Assembly (NCBI RefSeq): GCF_900143095.1
Contig: NZ_FRDA01000004.1
Span: 75,265 to 139,264 of the forward strand
DNA from: Pseudomonas asturiensis
GTDB taxonomy: Bacteria; Pseudomonadota; Gammaproteobacteria; Pseudomonadales; Pseudomonadaceae
Direction of reading: 5' to 3'
DNA: 64,000 nucleotides
The translations under genes were made by a program, and so were the position numbers. The stretch's first letter is position 1; the number at the start of each line of letters is the position of its first letter. Under the pieces are notes generated by a model. That model did not search any database. It had not been told where the DNA came from and saw nothing but the letters and a program-made list of their open reading frames with translations. Below are positions 11,707 to 22,423 of this stretch, one piece after another.

Positions 11707-12348
11707 ATGTCCCGCAATTCTTATATTCAGCAGAACTCTGACATCCAGGCCGCTGGCGGCCTGGTCCCGATGGTTATCGAGCAGTCCGCCCGTGGCGAGC
11801 GTGCCTATGACATCTATTCGCGCCTTCTCAAGGAGCGAGTGATCTTTATGGTTGGTCCGGTAGAGGACTACATGGCCAACCTTATCGCGGCGCAACTGCT
11901 CTTCCTTGAAGCGGAAAACCCGGACAAGGATATCCATCTCTACATCAACTCACCGGGCGGTTCGGTGACTGCGGGCATGTCGATCTACGACACCATGCAG
12001 TTCATCAAGCCGGACGTGTCGACTATCTGCATCGGTCAGGCCTGCAGCATGGGTGCATTCCTGCTGGCTGGCGGTGCCGAGGGCAAGCGTCACTGCCTGC
12101 CGAACTCGCGCATGATGATTCACCAGCCGTTGGGCGGTTTTCAGGGGCAGGCGTCGGACATCGACATTCATGCCAAGGAAATCCTGCATATTCGTCACCG
12201 TCTGAACTCGTTGCTGGCGCATCACACCGGCCAGAGCCTCGAAACCATCGAGCGCGACACCGAGCGTGACAATTTCATGAGCGCAGAGCGTGCGGCTGAA
12301 TATGGCCTGATCGACTCGGTGATCAACAAGCGTCAAATGCCTGCCTAA
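11707..12348 (+). CDS. ATP-dependent Clp protease proteolytic subunit
   Basis: A 213-residue serine peptidase forming the tetradecameric ClpP barrel. The catalytic serine is in GQACSMGAF and the histidine in MMIHQPLGG; the oxyanion region reads [13 protein letters not shown] 11707 gives the usual MSRNSYIQ start. An in-frame ATG at 11698, with GGGAG close upstream, would add three residues and cannot be excluded. It is followed by clpX, its unfoldase partner. Confidence 0.96.
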
Positions 12349-12366
12349 GCAGCTCAAAATGTAGGG

Positions 12367-12383
12367 GGTCGGCGCAACCGACC
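12367..12383 (+). other. Short hairpin between clpP and clpX
   Basis: GGTCGG-CGCAA-CCGACC forms a six-base stem. No T-run follows, so clpP-clpX read-through is expected. Confidence 0.4.
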
Positions 12384-12454
12384 GCCTGCGGACTTGAAAA
12401 AGCCCGCAATAGCCTTCATCTTGTGTTGCAAGCCTACCGGATTGGATCGATCGA

Positions 12455-13738
12455 ATGACTGACACCCGCAACGGCGAGGACAACGGCAAACTGCTCTATT
12501 GCTCCTTCTGTGGCAAAAGCCAGCATGAAGTGCGCAAATTGATTGCCGGCCCCTCGGTCTTTATCTGCGACGAGTGCGTCGACCTGTGCAACGACATCAT
12601 CCGCGAGGAGGTGCAGGAAGCACAGGCCGAAAGCAGCGCGCATAAATTGCCTTCGCCTAAAGAAATCAGCGGCATCCTTGATCAGTATGTGATAGGTCAG
12701 GAGCGTGCCAAAAAGGTTCTCGCAGTAGCGGTTTATAACCACTACAAGCGACTGAACCAGCGCGACAAGAAAAATGACGACGTTGAACTTGGCAAGAGCA
12801 ACATCCTGCTGATCGGCCCTACGGGCTCCGGCAAGACGCTGCTGGCCGAAACACTGGCCCGCCTGCTCAATGTGCCGTTCACCATTGCCGACGCCACCAC
12901 CCTGACCGAAGCCGGTTATGTCGGTGAGGACGTGGAAAACATTATTCAGAAGCTGTTGCAGAAATGTGATTACGACGTAGAGAAGGCCCAGATGGGCATT
13001 GTCTACATCGACGAAATCGACAAGATTTCGCGCAAATCCGACAACCCTTCGATTACACGTGACGTTTCCGGCGAGGGCGTGCAACAAGCCCTTCTGAAGC
13101 TGATCGAGGGAACCGTGGCTTCCGTTCCGCCTCAGGGTGGCCGCAAGCACCCACAGCAGGAATTCCTGCAAGTGGACACGCGCAACATCCTGTTCATCTG
13201 CGGTGGCGCCTTCTCGGGCCTGGAAAAGGTCATTCAGAACCGCTCCACGCGTGGCGGCATCGGCTTCAATGCCGAAGTTCGCAGCAAGGAAGAGGGCAAG
13301 AAGGTTGGCGAATCCCTGCGTGAAGTCGAGCCTGACGATCTGGTCAAGTTCGGTCTGATCCCGGAATTCGTGGGTCGTCTGCCGGTTCTGGCAACGCTTG
13401 ACGAGCTGGATGAGGCTGCACTGATGCAGATCCTTACCGAGCCGAAGAATGCGCTGACCAAGCAGTATGCCAAGCTGTTCGAAATGGAAGGTGTGGACCT
13501 CGAGTTCCGTACCGATGCGTTGAAATCGGTTGCCCGTCGCGCGCTGGAGCGCAAGACCGGTGCCCGTGGCCTGCGCTCCATTCTTGAGGGCGTGCTGCTC
13601 GACACCATGTACGAAATCCCGTCGCAGAGTGACGTGAGCAAGGTGGTGATCGACGAAAGCGTGATCGATGGCTCGTCCAAGCCGTTGTTGATCTATGAGA
13701 ACAGCGAGCCGCCTGCCAAGGTTGCTCCAGACGCGTAA
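12455..13738 (+). CDS. ATP-dependent Clp protease ATP-binding subunit ClpX
   Basis: A 427-residue AAA+ unfoldase. The N-terminal C4 zinc-binding domain is visible (CSFCGK near 15 and CDECVDLC near 38). Walker A is GPTGSGKT, Walker B YIDEID, the pore loop contains GYVG, and the ClpP-docking loop is in the IGF region (GGIGFNAEV). Length is normal. The strong terminator after the stop separates it from lon. Confidence 0.97.
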   Translation: MTDTRNGEDNGKLLYCSFCGKSQHEVRKLIAGPSVFICDECVDLCNDIIREEVQEAQAESSAHKLPSPKEISGILDQYVIGQERAKKVLAVAVYNHYKRLNQRDKKNDDVELGKSNILLIGPTGSGKTLLAETLARLLNVPFTIADATTLTEAGYVGEDVENIIQKLLQKCDYDVEKAQMGIVYIDEIDKISRKSDNPSITRDVSGEGVQQALLKLIEGTVASVPPQGGRKHPQQEFLQVDTRNILFICGGAFSGLEKVIQNRSTRGGIGFNAEVRSKEEGKKVGESLREVEPDDLVKFGLIPEFVGRLPVLATLDELDEAALMQILTEPKNALTKQYAKLFEMEGVDLEFRTDALKSVARRALERKTGARGLRSILEGVLLDTMYEIPSQSDVSKVVIDESVIDGSSKPLLIYENSEPPAKVAPDA

Positions 13739-13769
13739 CACCTCGTGTGATCGCGTAGAAAGACACGGA

Positions 13770-13795
13770 AGGGGGCCCTCAGGGTCCCCTTTTGC
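13770..13795 (+). terminator. Rho-independent terminator after clpX
   Basis: The stem GGGGGCCC/GGGTCCCC with loop TCA is followed by a short T-run. Confidence 0.8.
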
Positions 13796-13859
13796 ATTTT
13801 TGTCCCGCTCATTCGTCCTTTAGATGATGTGAAGCAGGTCGGCCGTGCAACCCTCGGGG

Positions 13860-13888
13860 CTTGTTTTTTTCGAGTACTACCCCCATCT
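13860..13888 (+). promoter_or_regulatory. Sigma-32 (RpoH) type promoter of lon
   Basis: CTTGTT (13860-13865), 15 bases, then CCCCATCT (13881-13888). This is close to the heat-shock consensus CTTGAA-N13-17-CCCCATNT. It lies about 57 bases before the lon start, and lon is a heat-shock gene in related bacteria. Confidence 0.75.
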
Positions 13889-13944
13889 TGGCTTCAAGCT
13901 AATTCCATCTGTCCCGGCCGTTTGGCCGCTGTAGAGGCGAAATC

Positions 13945-16341
13945 ATGAAGACCACCATCGAATTGCCTCTTTTGCCATTGCGTGATGTCGTGGTTTATCC
14001 GCACATGGTTATCCCGCTGTTCGTGGGGCGCGAGAAGTCTATCGAAGCCCTTGAGGCGGCGATGACGGGTGACAAGCAAATCCTGTTGCTCGCGCAAAGA
14101 AATCCCGCTGACGACGATCCTGATGAGCAGGCTCTTTATAACGTCGGCACCATTGCAACCGTATTGCAGCTGCTGAAACTGCCTGATGGTACCGTCAAGG
14201 TGCTGGTCGAAGGCGAGCAGCGCGGGTCGGTCGAGCGTTTCATCGAGGCTGACGGTCATTACCGCGCCGACGTTGCGCTGATCGATGAAGTGGATGCGCC
14301 TGACCGCGAGTCTGAAGTGTTCGTGCGCAGCCTTTTGGCTCAGTTCGAGCAATATGTACAGCTGGGCAAGAAAGTCCCGGCAGAGGTCCTGTCTTCGCTC
14401 AACAGCATCGATGAGCCTGGCCGCCTGGTCGACACCATGGCAGCGCACATGGCGCTCAAGATCGAGCAGAAGCAGGAGATCCTCGAGATTATCGATCTGT
14501 CCGCGCGTGTGGAGCATGTGCTTGCCCTGCTGGACGGTGAAATCGACCTGTTGCAGGTCGAGAAGCGCATTCGCGGTCGCGTCAAGAAACAAATGGAGCG
14601 CAGCCAGCGCGAGTACTACCTGAATGAGCAGATGAAGGCCATTCAGAAAGAGCTGGGCGATGGCGACGAAGGCCATAACGAAATCGAAGAGCTGAAGAAG
14701 CGCATCGATGCCGCGGGTCTGCCCAAGGATGCATTGGCCAAGGCGACTGCCGAGTTGAACAAGCTCAAGCAGATGTCGCCGATGTCGGCCGAGGCCACTG
14801 TGGTGCGTTCCTACATCGACTGGCTGGTTCAGGTGCCATGGAAAGCGCAGAGCAAGGTGCGTCTGGACCTGGCGCGTGCTGAAGCCATTCTGGACGCCGA
14901 TCACTACGGGCTGGACGAGGTCAAGGAGCGCATCCTTGAGTACCTCGCCGTGCAGAAGCGTGTGAAAAAGATCCGCGGTCCTGTGCTGTGCCTGGTAGGT
15001 CCTCCTGGCGTGGGTAAAACCTCGCTTGCGGAGTCGATTGCGAATGCGACAAATCGCAAATTCGTGCGCATGGCCCTGGGCGGTGTGCGTGACGAGGCGG
15101 AAATTCGTGGCCATCGCCGGACATACATCGGTTCGATGCCAGGAAGATTGATACAAAAGATGACGAAGGTGGGTGTGCGCAACCCGTTGTTCCTGCTCGA
15201 TGAAATCGACAAGATGGGCAGCGACATGCGTGGCGATCCGGCCTCGGCATTGCTTGAGGTGCTGGACCCCGAGCAGAACCACAATTTCAACGATCACTAC
15301 CTCGAAGTCGACTACGACCTGTCCGACGTCATGTTCCTGTGCACCTCGAACTCGATGAACATTCCGCCAGCCTTGCTGGACCGGATGGAAGTCATTCGCC
15401 TGCCGGGCTACACCGAAGACGAGAAAATCAACATTGCCGTCAAATACCTTTCGCCCAAGCAGATTCAGGCCAACGGTCTGAAGAAGGGCGAAATCGAGTT
15501 CGACGCCGATGCGATCCGCGACATCATTCGTTACTACACCCGCGAAGCGGGCGTGCGCGGGCTTGAGCGCCAGATTGCCAAGGTCTGCCGCAAGGCGGTC
15601 AAAGAGCATGCGCTGGAAAAACGCTTCGCTGTCCATGTGACTGCTGACATGCTCGAGCACTTCCTGGGCGTGCGCAAATTCCGCTATGGTCTGGCCGAGC
15701 AGCAGGACCAGATCGGGCAGGTCACGGGGCTTGCGTGGACTCAGGTGGGCGGCGAATTGCTGACCATCGAAGCCGCCGTCGTACCGGGCAAGGGCCAGTT
15801 GATCAAGACCGGTTCTCTGGGCGACGTCATGGTCGAGTCCATCACTGCCGCGCAAACCGTGGTTCGCAGCCGGGCCCGCAGCCTGGGTATTTCTGCCGAC
15901 TTCCACGAGAAACATGACACGCACATCCACATGCCTGAAGGCGCTACGCCCAAAGACGGTCCGAGTGCTGGCGTAGGCATGTGCACGGCGCTGGTGTCGG
16001 CCCTGACCCAGATTCCTGTGCGGGCGGATGTCGCGATGACCGGCGAGATCACCTTGCGTGGTCAGGTGCTGGCGATTGGTGGTCTGAAGGAAAAACTTCT
16101 GGCAGCTCATCGTGGCGGAATCAAGACAGTCATCATTCCAGAAGAAAACGTACGTGATTTGAAGGAAATTCCTGACAACATCAAGCAGGATCTTCAGATA
16201 AAGCCCGTTAAATGGATTGACGAAGTCCTGCAAATTGCGCTGCAATACGCGCCGGAGCCCTTGCCGGATGTGGCTCCTGATCTGGTCGCCAAGGATGAGA
16301 AACGCGAGTCTGACTCTAAGGAAAGAATTAGCACGCATTAA
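13945..16341 (+). CDS. ATP-dependent protease Lon
   Basis: A 798-residue AAA+ serine protease of the LonA type. The N-terminal substrate-recognition domain begins [15 protein letters not shown]. The AAA+ domain has Walker A GPPGVGKT and Walker B LLDEIDK. The protease domain contains the catalytic serine in [11 protein letters not shown] and the lysine in [14 protein letters not shown]. Length is normal. It has its own heat-shock-type promoter. Confidence 0.97.
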   Translation: MKTTIELPLLPLRDVVVYPHMVIPLFVGREKSIEALEAAMTGDKQILLLAQRNPADDDPDEQALYNVGTIATVLQLLKLPDGTVKVLVEGEQRGSVERFIEADGHYRADVALIDEVDAPDRESEVFVRSLLAQFEQYVQLGKKVPAEVLSSLNSIDEPGRLVDTMAAHMALKIEQKQEILEIIDLSARVEHVLALLDGEIDLLQVEKRIRGRVKKQMERSQREYYLNEQMKAIQKELGDGDEGHNEIEELKKRIDAAGLPKDALAKATAELNKLKQMSPMSAEATVVRSYIDWLVQVPWKAQSKVRLDLARAEAILDADHYGLDEVKERILEYLAVQKRVKKIRGPVLCLVGPPGVGKTSLAESIANATNRKFVRMALGGVRDEAEIRGHRRTYIGSMPGRLIQKMTKVGVRNPLFLLDEIDKMGSDMRGDPASALLEVLDPEQNHNFNDHYLEVDYDLSDVMFLCTSNSMNIPPALLDRMEVIRLPGYTEDEKINIAVKYLSPKQIQANGLKKGEIEFDADAIRDIIRYYTREAGVRGLERQIAKVCRKAVKEHALEKRFAVHVTADMLEHFLGVRKFRYGLAEQQDQIGQVTGLAWTQVGGELLTIEAAVVPGKGQLIKTGSLGDVMVESITAAQTVVRSRARSLGISADFHEKHDTHIHMPEGATPKDGPSAGVGMCTALVSALTQIPVRADVAMTGEITLRGQVLAIGGLKEKLLAAHRGGIKTVIIPEENVRDLKEIPDNIKQDLQIKPVKWIDEVLQIALQYAPEPLPDVAPDLVAKDEKRESDSKERISTH

Positions 16342-16357
16342 GACTGAGCAGGCTTCC

Positions 16358-16387
16358 TTGACAGCTTTTTAGAGCCCTTGTTATAAA
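16358..16387 (+). promoter_or_regulatory. Strong sigma-70 promoter of hupB
   Basis: A perfect TTGACA (16358-16363) is followed, after 18 bases, by TATAAA (16382-16387). The -10 lies inside an inverted repeat AGAGCC (16371-16376)/GGCTCT (16390-16395), which could be an operator or a weak lon terminator. Confidence 0.75.
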
Positions 16388-16486
16388 GCGGCTCTTTAAA
16401 GCAAGTCCGGCAAGCCTTCCAGCGCTCGTTTTGCTTAACACCTAAAACTTAGAAACATACTCAATATAGAGATAAGGGGACTTAGA

Positions 16487-16759
16487 GTGAACAAGTCGGA
16501 ACTGATTGATGCTATCGCTGCATCTGCTGATATCCCGAAAGCTGCTGCTGGCCGTGCGCTGGACGCAGTGATCGAATCCGTCACTGGCGCTCTGAAGGCT
16601 GGCGACTCGGTTGTTTTGGTTGGCTTTGGTACGTTCTCCGTTACAGATCGTCCTGCGCGCACCGGTCGCAATCCTCAGACTGGCGAGACGCTGGAAATTG
16701 CTGCTGCTAAAAAACCAGGTTTCAAAGCCGGTAAAGCCCTGAAAGAAGCTGTTAACTAA
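16487..16759 (+). CDS. DNA-binding protein HU-beta
   Basis: A 90-residue nucleoid protein. The GTG start at 16487 gives the family start MNKSELID and is preceded by AAGGGGA. The DNA-binding arm signature GRNPQTGE is present. HU bends and compacts DNA as a dimer. A strong promoter and the location between lon and ppiD are typical for gamma-proteobacteria. Confidence 0.97.
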   Translation: MNKSELIDAIAASADIPKAAAGRALDAVIESVTGALKAGDSVVLVGFGTFSVTDRPARTGRNPQTGETLEIAAAKKPGFKAGKALKEAVN

Positions 16760-16805
16760 GCCTCCTCAAGCCTTACCCGCTCGGCCGGATTCATTCGGTC
16801 CAGAT

Positions 16806-16864
16806 GCGGAGCGGTGGTGCAATCGGTTGCAACGCCGAAGGGTTCGAGCCCTTCCGCTCCGTCA
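16806..16864 (+). ncRNA. tRNA-like RNA lacking an anticodon arm, unrecognised
   Basis: About 59 bases fold as a closing stem CGGAGCG (16807-16813)/CGCTCCG (16855-16861) that encloses two hairpins. The first is TGCAA-TCGG-TTGCA (16818-16831), in the place of a D-arm. The second is GAAGGG-TTCGAG-CCCTTC (16837-16854), with a T-arm-like GGTTCGAGCC B-box. The end reads GTCA where a tRNA has NCCA. The whole resembles a tRNA-Asp frame with the anticodon arm removed. A strong terminator follows at 16873. It may be an independent small RNA, the 3' end of the hupB transcript, or a tRNA remnant. Confidence 0.55.
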
Positions 16865-16872
16865 GTTACGAG

Positions 16873-16900
16873 AAGGCGCATCCTCGGATGCGCCTTTCTT
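16873..16900 (+). terminator. Rho-independent terminator after hupB and the tRNA-like RNA
   Basis: A perfect ten-base stem AAGGCGCATC/GATGCGCCTT with tetraloop CTCG is followed by TCTT. Confidence 0.88.
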
Positions 16901-16962
16901 CTATCCGCTTTCTACCCACGCTCCGCGGTTGGTTAGTCAGTTCAACCGTTTTGGGGGACGCA

Positions 16963-18846
16963 ATGCTGCAGAACATCAGGGACAATTCACAGGGCTGGAT
17001 TGCCAAGACAATCATCGGAATCATCATCGCTCTGATGGCTTTCACAGGCATCGAGGCGCTGTTTACCGCTACCAGCAACAAGCAGAACGCTGCCGAGGTC
17101 AACGGAGAGGATATCTCTCAGAACGAGTTGAGCCAGGCCGTGGACATGCAACGCCGTCAGTTGGCTCAGCAGCTCTCCCAGCAGTTGGGCAAGGATTTCG
17201 ATCCTGCAATGCTCGACGAAAAGTTGCTGCGTGAGTCGGCTCTCAAAGGTCTGATCGACCGCAAGCTGCTGCTGCAGGGCGCAGCTGATTCGAAGTTCTC
17301 CTTTTCCGATGCAGCGCTGGACCAGCAACTGTTGCAGACGCCTGAGTTTCAGGTGGATGGCAAATTCAGTGCTGACCGCTTCGATCAGGTGATCCGCCAG
17401 TTGGGTTACAGCCGTATGCAGTTCCGCCAGATGCTGGGTCAGGAAATGCTTATCGGCCAGGTGCGTGCCGGTGTCGCAGGCAGTGCTTTCGTGACCGATG
17501 CTCAGGTCGAGGCGTTCGCCCGCTTGGAAAAACAGACGCGCGACTTCGCGTCGTTGACGCTGCCGGCTGACACGTCTTCGGTGAAAGTCACCGACGATGA
17601 GGTCAAAGCGCACTACGACGAGCACGCGAAGGAGTTCATGAGTCCTGAGCAGGTGGTGCTGGATTACATCGAATTGAAGAAGTCCGCCTTCTTCGACAAG
17701 GTGAAGGTCAAGGACGAGGACTTGCAGGCGGCCTACCAGAAAGAGATCGCCAACCTGTCCGAGCAGCGTCGCGCTGCGCATATCCTGATCGAAGTGAACG
17801 ACAAGCTCAGCGATGAGCAGGCCAAGGCGAAGATTGAAGAGATTCAACAGCGTCTGGCCAAGGGTGAGGACTTTGCCGCGCTGGCCAAGGAGTTCTCGCA
17901 GGACCCGGGTTCGTCGAACAAGGGGGGGGATCTGGGTTACGCGGGCAAGGGTGTTTACGACCCTGCGTTCGAAGATGCGCTCTACAGCCTGAACAAGGAC
18001 CAGGTTTCGCAACCTGTGCGCACCGACTTCGGCTGGCACCTTATCAAGCTGCTGGGTGTGGAAGCGCCGTCGGTTCCGACGTTTGCCAGCCTCAAGGACA
18101 AGCTGACCAGCGATCTGAAGTCGCAGCAGGTCGAGCAGAAGTTCGTTGAAGTGACCAAGCAACTGGAAGATTCGGCCTTCGAATCGTCTGACCTGGCTCA
18201 ACCGGCTCAGGATCTGGGCCTCAAGGTTCAGACCACAGCGCCGTTCGGCCGTGAAGGTGGTGAAGGCCTGACAGCCAACCGTGCGGTTATCCAGGCGGCG
18301 TTCAGCCCTGAAGTGCTGGAAGAGGGTTCCAACAGCAACACGCTGGAACTGGACCCGGAAACCGTCGTGGTCGTGCGTGCCAAAGAGCACTTGAAGCCGC
18401 AACAGCTGCCGCTTGAGAGCGTTGCCGGTGCGATTCGTGCGCAACTGGTGAAGGATCACGCGAGCGCCGCAGCCAAGGCCCGTGGCGAAGCACTGCTGGC
18501 GGGTTTGCGTGATGGCAAGATTCCGCTGGCGGCCAAGCAGGACGGTCATGAGTGGAAAGTGATGGAAGCTGTCACTCGCAGTCAGGAAGGGGTCGATCCT
18601 GCTGTTCTGCAAGCGTTGTTCCGTATGCCCAAGCCAACAGGCAAGGACAAGCCGGAGTACACCAGCCAGACAGCAGCCGACGGCAGCTTTGTGATCGTGC
18701 GTCTCAACGGCGTGAATCAGGCGGCTGCACCGACTGATGCGGAAAAGGCGCAATACCGCCGCTTCCTGTCATCGCGTGCCGGTCAGCAGGATTTCGCAGC
18801 CTTCCGTGCTGAGCTGGAGAGCAAGGCGAAGATCGAGAAGTTCTAA
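16963..18846 (+). CDS. Peptidyl-prolyl isomerase/periplasmic chaperone PpiD
   Basis: A 627-residue inner-membrane-anchored periplasmic folding factor. One N-terminal membrane segment (about 14-35) is followed by a SurA-like chaperone region and a parvulin domain (about 265-360, with AAHILIEV and the [10 protein letters not shown] loop). ATG 16963 is chosen because GGGGGA precedes it; the frame is open upstream through the terminator hairpin and is not coding there. PpiD acts near the Sec translocon on newly exported proteins. Confidence 0.95.
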   Translation: MLQNIRDNSQGWIAKTIIGIIIALMAFTGIEALFTATSNKQNAAEVNGEDISQNELSQAVDMQRRQLAQQLSQQLGKDFDPAMLDEKLLRESALKGLIDRKLLLQGAADSKFSFSDAALDQQLLQTPEFQVDGKFSADRFDQVIRQLGYSRMQFRQMLGQEMLIGQVRAGVAGSAFVTDAQVEAFARLEKQTRDFASLTLPADTSSVKVTDDEVKAHYDEHAKEFMSPEQVVLDYIELKKSAFFDKVKVKDEDLQAAYQKEIANLSEQRRAAHILIEVNDKLSDEQAKAKIEEIQQRLAKGEDFAALAKEFSQDPGSSNKGGDLGYAGKGVYDPAFEDALYSLNKDQVSQPVRTDFGWHLIKLLGVEAPSVPTFASLKDKLTSDLKSQQVEQKFVEVTKQLEDSAFESSDLAQPAQDLGLKVQTTAPFGREGGEGLTANRAVIQAAFSPEVLEEGSNSNTLELDPETVVVVRAKEHLKPQQLPLESVAGAIRAQLVKDHASAAAKARGEALLAGLRDGKIPLAAKQDGHEWKVMEAVTRSQEGVDPAVLQALFRMPKPTGKDKPEYTSQTAADGSFVIVRLNGVNQAAAPTDAEKAQYRRFLSSRAGQQDFAAFRAELESKAKIEKF

Positions 18847-18897
18847 GCCCGGCTGAATGCAAAGGTCCGGTTGGAATGACCTGACCTTTGCAGACGC

Positions 18898-18935
18898 CAA
18901 AAAGAAGGCCGCTCACTGAGCGGCCTTCTTTTTTG
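18898..18935. terminator. Bidirectional terminator between ppiD and fabI
   Basis: A long stem AAGAAGGCCGCTC/GAGCGGCCTTCTT with a three-base loop, flanked by A and T runs, separates the convergent genes. Confidence 0.9.
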
Positions 18936-18977
18936 TCTCCCGGAAAGTGCCGCTCGCGATGAGCGGCACTGGCCGTA

Positions 18978-19772
18978 TCACTCTTCGATGTTGCCCATCG
19001 CGGTGGTGTTGAAGCCGCCGTCGACGTACATGATCTCACCGCTGATGCCCGAGGCCAGGTCGGAGCACAGGAACGCGCCTGCGTTGCCGACTTCGTCGAT
19101 GGTCACGTTGCGACGCAACGGGGTCTGGGCTTCGTTGGCGGCCAGCATCTTGCGGAAGTTCTTGATGCCCGAGGCTGCCAGGGTGCGGATCGGACCTGCC
19201 GATACGGCGTTGACGCGCGTGCCTTCAGGACCGAGGCTGCCTGCCAGATAACGCACGCCGGCTTCCAGGCTGGCCTTGGCCATGCCCATCACGTTGTAGT
19301 TCGGCATGGTGCGCTCGGCACCCAGGTACGACAGGGTCAGCAGGCTGCCATTGCGGCCTTTCATCATTTCGCGGCCAGCCTTGGCCAGGGCCACGAAGCT
19401 GTAGGCGCTGATGTCGTGGGCAATGCGGAAGCCTTCACGGGTGGTGGCTTCGGTGAAGTCACCATCGAGCTGGTCGCCCGGCGCGAAGCCGACCGAGTGA
19501 ACGATCACGTCCAGGCCGTCCCACTTCTTGCTCAGTTCTTCGAAGACCTTGTTGATCTCTTCGTCGCTGGCCACGTCGCAAGGGAAGCACAGTTCAGGGC
19601 CCGAGCCCCAGCCTGCGGCGAACTCTTCGACACGACCCTTGAGTTTGTCGTTCTGGTAGGTGAAAGCAAGCTCTGCACCTTCACGATGCATGGCGGCAGC
19701 AATGCCGGATGCGATGGACAGTTTACTGGCGACACCGACGATCAGGACGCGCTTACCGGCGAGAAAACCCAT
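18978..19772 (-). CDS. Enoyl-[acyl-carrier-protein] reductase FabI
   Basis: A 264-residue NADH-dependent short-chain dehydrogenase that performs the last reduction in fatty-acid elongation. The nucleotide site is the FabI-type [14 protein letters not shown]. The catalytic tyrosines and lysine fit the Y-x6-Y-x6-K pattern ([19 protein letters not shown]). It starts only 18 bases after the yejF stop on the same strand, so it may be transcribed from the peptide-transporter operon. Confidence 0.97.
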   Translation of the reverse strand: MGFLAGKRVLIVGVASKLSIASGIAAAMHREGAELAFTYQNDKLKGRVEEFAAGWGSGPELCFPCDVASDEEINKVFEELSKKWDGLDVIVHSVGFAPGDQLDGDFTEATTREGFRIAHDISAYSFVALAKAGREMMKGRNGSLLTLSYLGAERTMPNYNVMGMAKASLEAGVRYLAGSLGPEGTRVNAVSAGPIRTLAASGIKNFRKMLAANEAQTPLRRNVTIDEVGNAGAFLCSDLASGISGEIMYVDGGFNTTAMGNIEE

Positions 19773-19790
19773 GTGTTGTTCCTCTTCAGG

Positions 19791-21401
19791 TTAATCGACA
19801 GCGACTGGTGCCAAAAAGGCGGCTTCCAGAAGCTGCTGTGTATAAGGATGTTGCGGTGCGGCAAAAACAGCCTGCGCCGCACCCTGTTCGACCACTTGGC
19901 CTTGCTTGACCACCATCAACTGGTGGCTCAGCGCTTTGACGACAGCCAGGTCATGGCTGATGAACAAATACGTCAGGTTGTACTTGGTTTGCAGCGAGCG
20001 AAGCAGTTCGACCACCTGGCGCTGCACTGTCCGGTCGAGTGCCGAAGTCGGCTCGTCCAGCAGAATCAGCGCCGGTTTTAGCACCAGTGCCCTTGCAATG
20101 GCGATCCTCTGGCGTTGGCCACCGGAGAACTCGTGGGGGTAGCGGTGCCGGGTTTCCGGATCCAGACCTACCTCTCTGAGTGCTTCGATGATCGCCGTCT
20201 CCTGTTCGGCAGCTGTCCCCATCTGGTGAATGCGCAGGCCCTCGCCAACGATATCACTCACCGACATTCGCGGGCTAAGGCTGCCAAACGGGTCCTGGAA
20301 CACCACCTGCATCTGCCGGCGCAGCGGACGTATCTGCTGCTGAGACAGTGAGTCTAGCGCGTTGCCCTTGAACCGTATGGTGCCCTGGCTTGCGATCAGC
20401 CGAAGAATCGCCAGGCCCAGCGTCGACTTACCCGATCCACTTTCGCCCACGATCCCAAGCGTTTGCCCTTCCGGCAGGCTGAAGCGGATACCGTCGACTG
20501 CTTTGACGTGATCGACGGTGCGCTTGAGCAGGCCTTTCTTGATCGGGAACCAGACTTTCAGGTCCTCGACTTCAAGCAGTGGAGCGCCAGCGGGATTGGT
20601 CGAAGGACCGCCGCTGGGCTCGGCGCTGAGCAAAACTTTGGTGTACGGATGCTGTGGCGAGCGGAACAGTTCTTCGCACGATGCCTGTTCGACGATGCAA
20701 CCGCGCTGCATGACACATACACGATTGGCTATTTGCCGAACAACGTTCAAATCGTGACTGATCAGCAGCAGCGCCATGCCCAGACGCGCCTGTAAATGCT
20801 TGAGCAATTCAAGGATTTTCAACTGCACGGTCACGTCAAGCGCAGTGGTCGGCTCATCGGCGATCAACAGCTCCGGCTCATTGGCCAGGGCCATGGCGAT
20901 CATCACACGCTGGCGCTGGCCGCCTGACAGCTCGTGTGGCAGCGCCTTGAGGCGTTTGTGCGGCTCGGGTATGCCGACGAGTTCCAGCAGCTCCAGCGTG
21001 CGCTCAGTGGCCGCCTTGCCGGTCAGCCCCTTGTGCAGGCCGAGGACTTCGTTGATCTGTTTTTCTACCGAATGCAGCGGGTTCAGCGAGGTCATCGGCT
21101 CCTGAAAGATCATGGCGATGCGGTTGCCACGGATCGCGCGCAGCTTTTTTTCTTCGACCTTCAGCAGGTCGTCGCCCGCATAGCGGATGGTACCGCTGGG
21201 GTGGCTGGCGATAGGGTAGGGCAGCAGGCGCAGTATCGAGTGCGCGGTGACGGATTTGCCCGAGCCGCTTTCACCGACCAGCGCCAGGGTTTCGCCTCGG
21301 CGGATGTCGAAGCTGATGTTCTCGACCACCCGTTGACGCGAGTCGCCCGTCACGAACTCGACCGCCAGATCGCGGATTTCGATCAGATTGTCAGTGTTCA
21401 T
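19791..21401 (-). CDS. Peptide ABC transporter, duplicated ATPase YejF
   Basis: A 536-residue protein with two complete ABC domains in tandem. Each has Walker A (GESGSGKS), an LSGGQRQR- or [12 protein letters not shown] signature and a Walker B DEP. It energises the YejABEF oligopeptide importer. ATG 21401 is used because the longer frame would run into yejE. The gap to yejE is one base. Confidence 0.94.
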   Translation of the reverse strand: MNTDNLIEIRDLAVEFVTGDSRQRVVENISFDIRRGETLALVGESGSGKSVTAHSILRLLPYPIASHPSGTIRYAGDDLLKVEEKKLRAIRGNRIAMIFQEPMTSLNPLHSVEKQINEVLGLHKGLTGKAATERTLELLELVGIPEPHKRLKALPHELSGGQRQRVMIAMALANEPELLIADEPTTALDVTVQLKILELLKHLQARLGMALLLISHDLNVVRQIANRVCVMQRGCIVEQASCEELFRSPQHPYTKVLLSAEPSGGPSTNPAGAPLLEVEDLKVWFPIKKGLLKRTVDHVKAVDGIRFSLPEGQTLGIVGESGSGKSTLGLAILRLIASQGTIRFKGNALDSLSQQQIRPLRRQMQVVFQDPFGSLSPRMSVSDIVGEGLRIHQMGTAAEQETAIIEALREVGLDPETRHRYPHEFSGGQRQRIAIARALVLKPALILLDEPTSALDRTVQRQVVELLRSLQTKYNLTYLFISHDLAVVKALSHQLMVVKQGQVVEQGAAQAVFAAPQHPYTQQLLEAAFLAPVAVD

Positions 21402-21402
21402 C

Positions 21403-22422
21403 TTATTTCCTTGGGTCGAAAGCATCGCGGGCGGACTCGCCGATAAACACCAGCAGGCTCAACATCAGGGCCAGCACCGCAAAGGCGCTGATGCCCAGCC
21501 AGGGTGCCTGCAGGTTGGATTTGCCCTGCGCCACCAGCTCGCCCAGCGAGGGCGACCCGGCAGGCAGGCCGAAGCCCAGGAAATCCAGCGCGGTCAGGGT
21601 GCCGATCGCGCCGGTGAGAATGAACGGCATGAACGTCATGGTCGACACCATGGCGTTGGGCAGGATGTGACGGAACATGATTGCGCCGTTCTCCATGCCC
21701 AGCGCCCGGGCCGCACGTACGTATTCCAGGTTGCGGCCCCGCAGAAACTCCGCGCGCACCACGTCCACCAGGCTCATCCAGGAAAACAGCAGCATGATGC
21801 CCAGCAGCCACCAGAAGTTGGGCTGCACGAAGCTGGCCAGAATGATCAGCAGGTACAGCACCGGGAGCCCCGACCAGACTTCCAGAAACCGCTGGCCCAG
21901 CAAATCGACCCAGCCGCCGTAGAAGCCCTGCAGCGCACCGGCTACCACGCCAATGATCGAGCTGAGGATTGTCAGGGTCAGGGCGAACAGCACCGAGATC
22001 CTGAAGCCGTAAATCACCCGCGCCAGCACATCGCGGCCCTGATCGTCCGTGCCCAGAAGGTTCTCCCGCGAAGGCGGGGCAGGGGCCGGGACTTTCAGGT
22101 CGTAGTTGATGCTCTGGTAGCTGAATGGGATCGGTGCCCACAAGGTCCAGCCATCTTTGGCAGCCAGCAGCTCCTTGATGTAGGGGCTCTTGTAATTGGC
22201 TTCCAGCGGGAATTCACCGCCGAACGTGGTTTCCGGATAGCGCTCGAACACCGGGAAGTACCATTGTCCGTCGTAACGCACAGCCAGCGGTTTGTCATTG
22301 GCGATGAGCTCGGCGCCCAGGCTCAGGCCGAACAGCAGCAGAAATAGCCACAGTGACCACCAGCCGCGCTTGTTGGCCTTGAAACGTTCGAAGCGGCGGC
22401 GATTGAGAGGAGACAGCTTCAT
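21403..22422 (-). CDS. Peptide ABC transporter permease YejE
   Basis: A 339-residue DppC/OppC-type inner-membrane permease. The N-terminal segment (about 15-40) is followed by a periplasmic part and five membrane segments. The motif GTDDQGRDVLARVIYG is diagnostic of this permease class. ATG 22422 is chosen because it sits one base after the yejB stop. An upstream TTG would overlap yejB. Confidence 0.94.
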   Translation of the reverse strand: MKLSPLNRRRFERFKANKRGWWSLWLFLLLFGLSLGAELIANDKPLAVRYDGQWYFPVFERYPETTFGGEFPLEANYKSPYIKELLAAKDGWTLWAPIPFSYQSINYDLKVPAPAPPSRENLLGTDDQGRDVLARVIYGFRISVLFALTLTILSSIIGVVAGALQGFYGGWVDLLGQRFLEVWSGLPVLYLLIILASFVQPNFWWLLGIMLLFSWMSLVDVVRAEFLRGRNLEYVRAARALGMENGAIMFRHILPNAMVSTMTFMPFILTGAIGTLTALDFLGFGLPAGSPSLGELVAQGKSNLQAPWLGISAFAVLALMLSLLVFIGESARDAFDPRK

Positions 22423-22423
22423 A

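Noticed and set aside
12434..13741. 435-codon open frame on the minus strand
   Set aside because: It mirrors clpX exactly and lies in its complementary frame.
13894..16338. 814-codon open frame on the minus strand
   Set aside because: It is antisense to the whole of lon, has no family-like sequence and reflects GC-biased codon use.
16987..18753. 588-codon open frame on the minus strand
   Set aside because: It is antisense to ppiD and shows no domain or ribosome-binding site.
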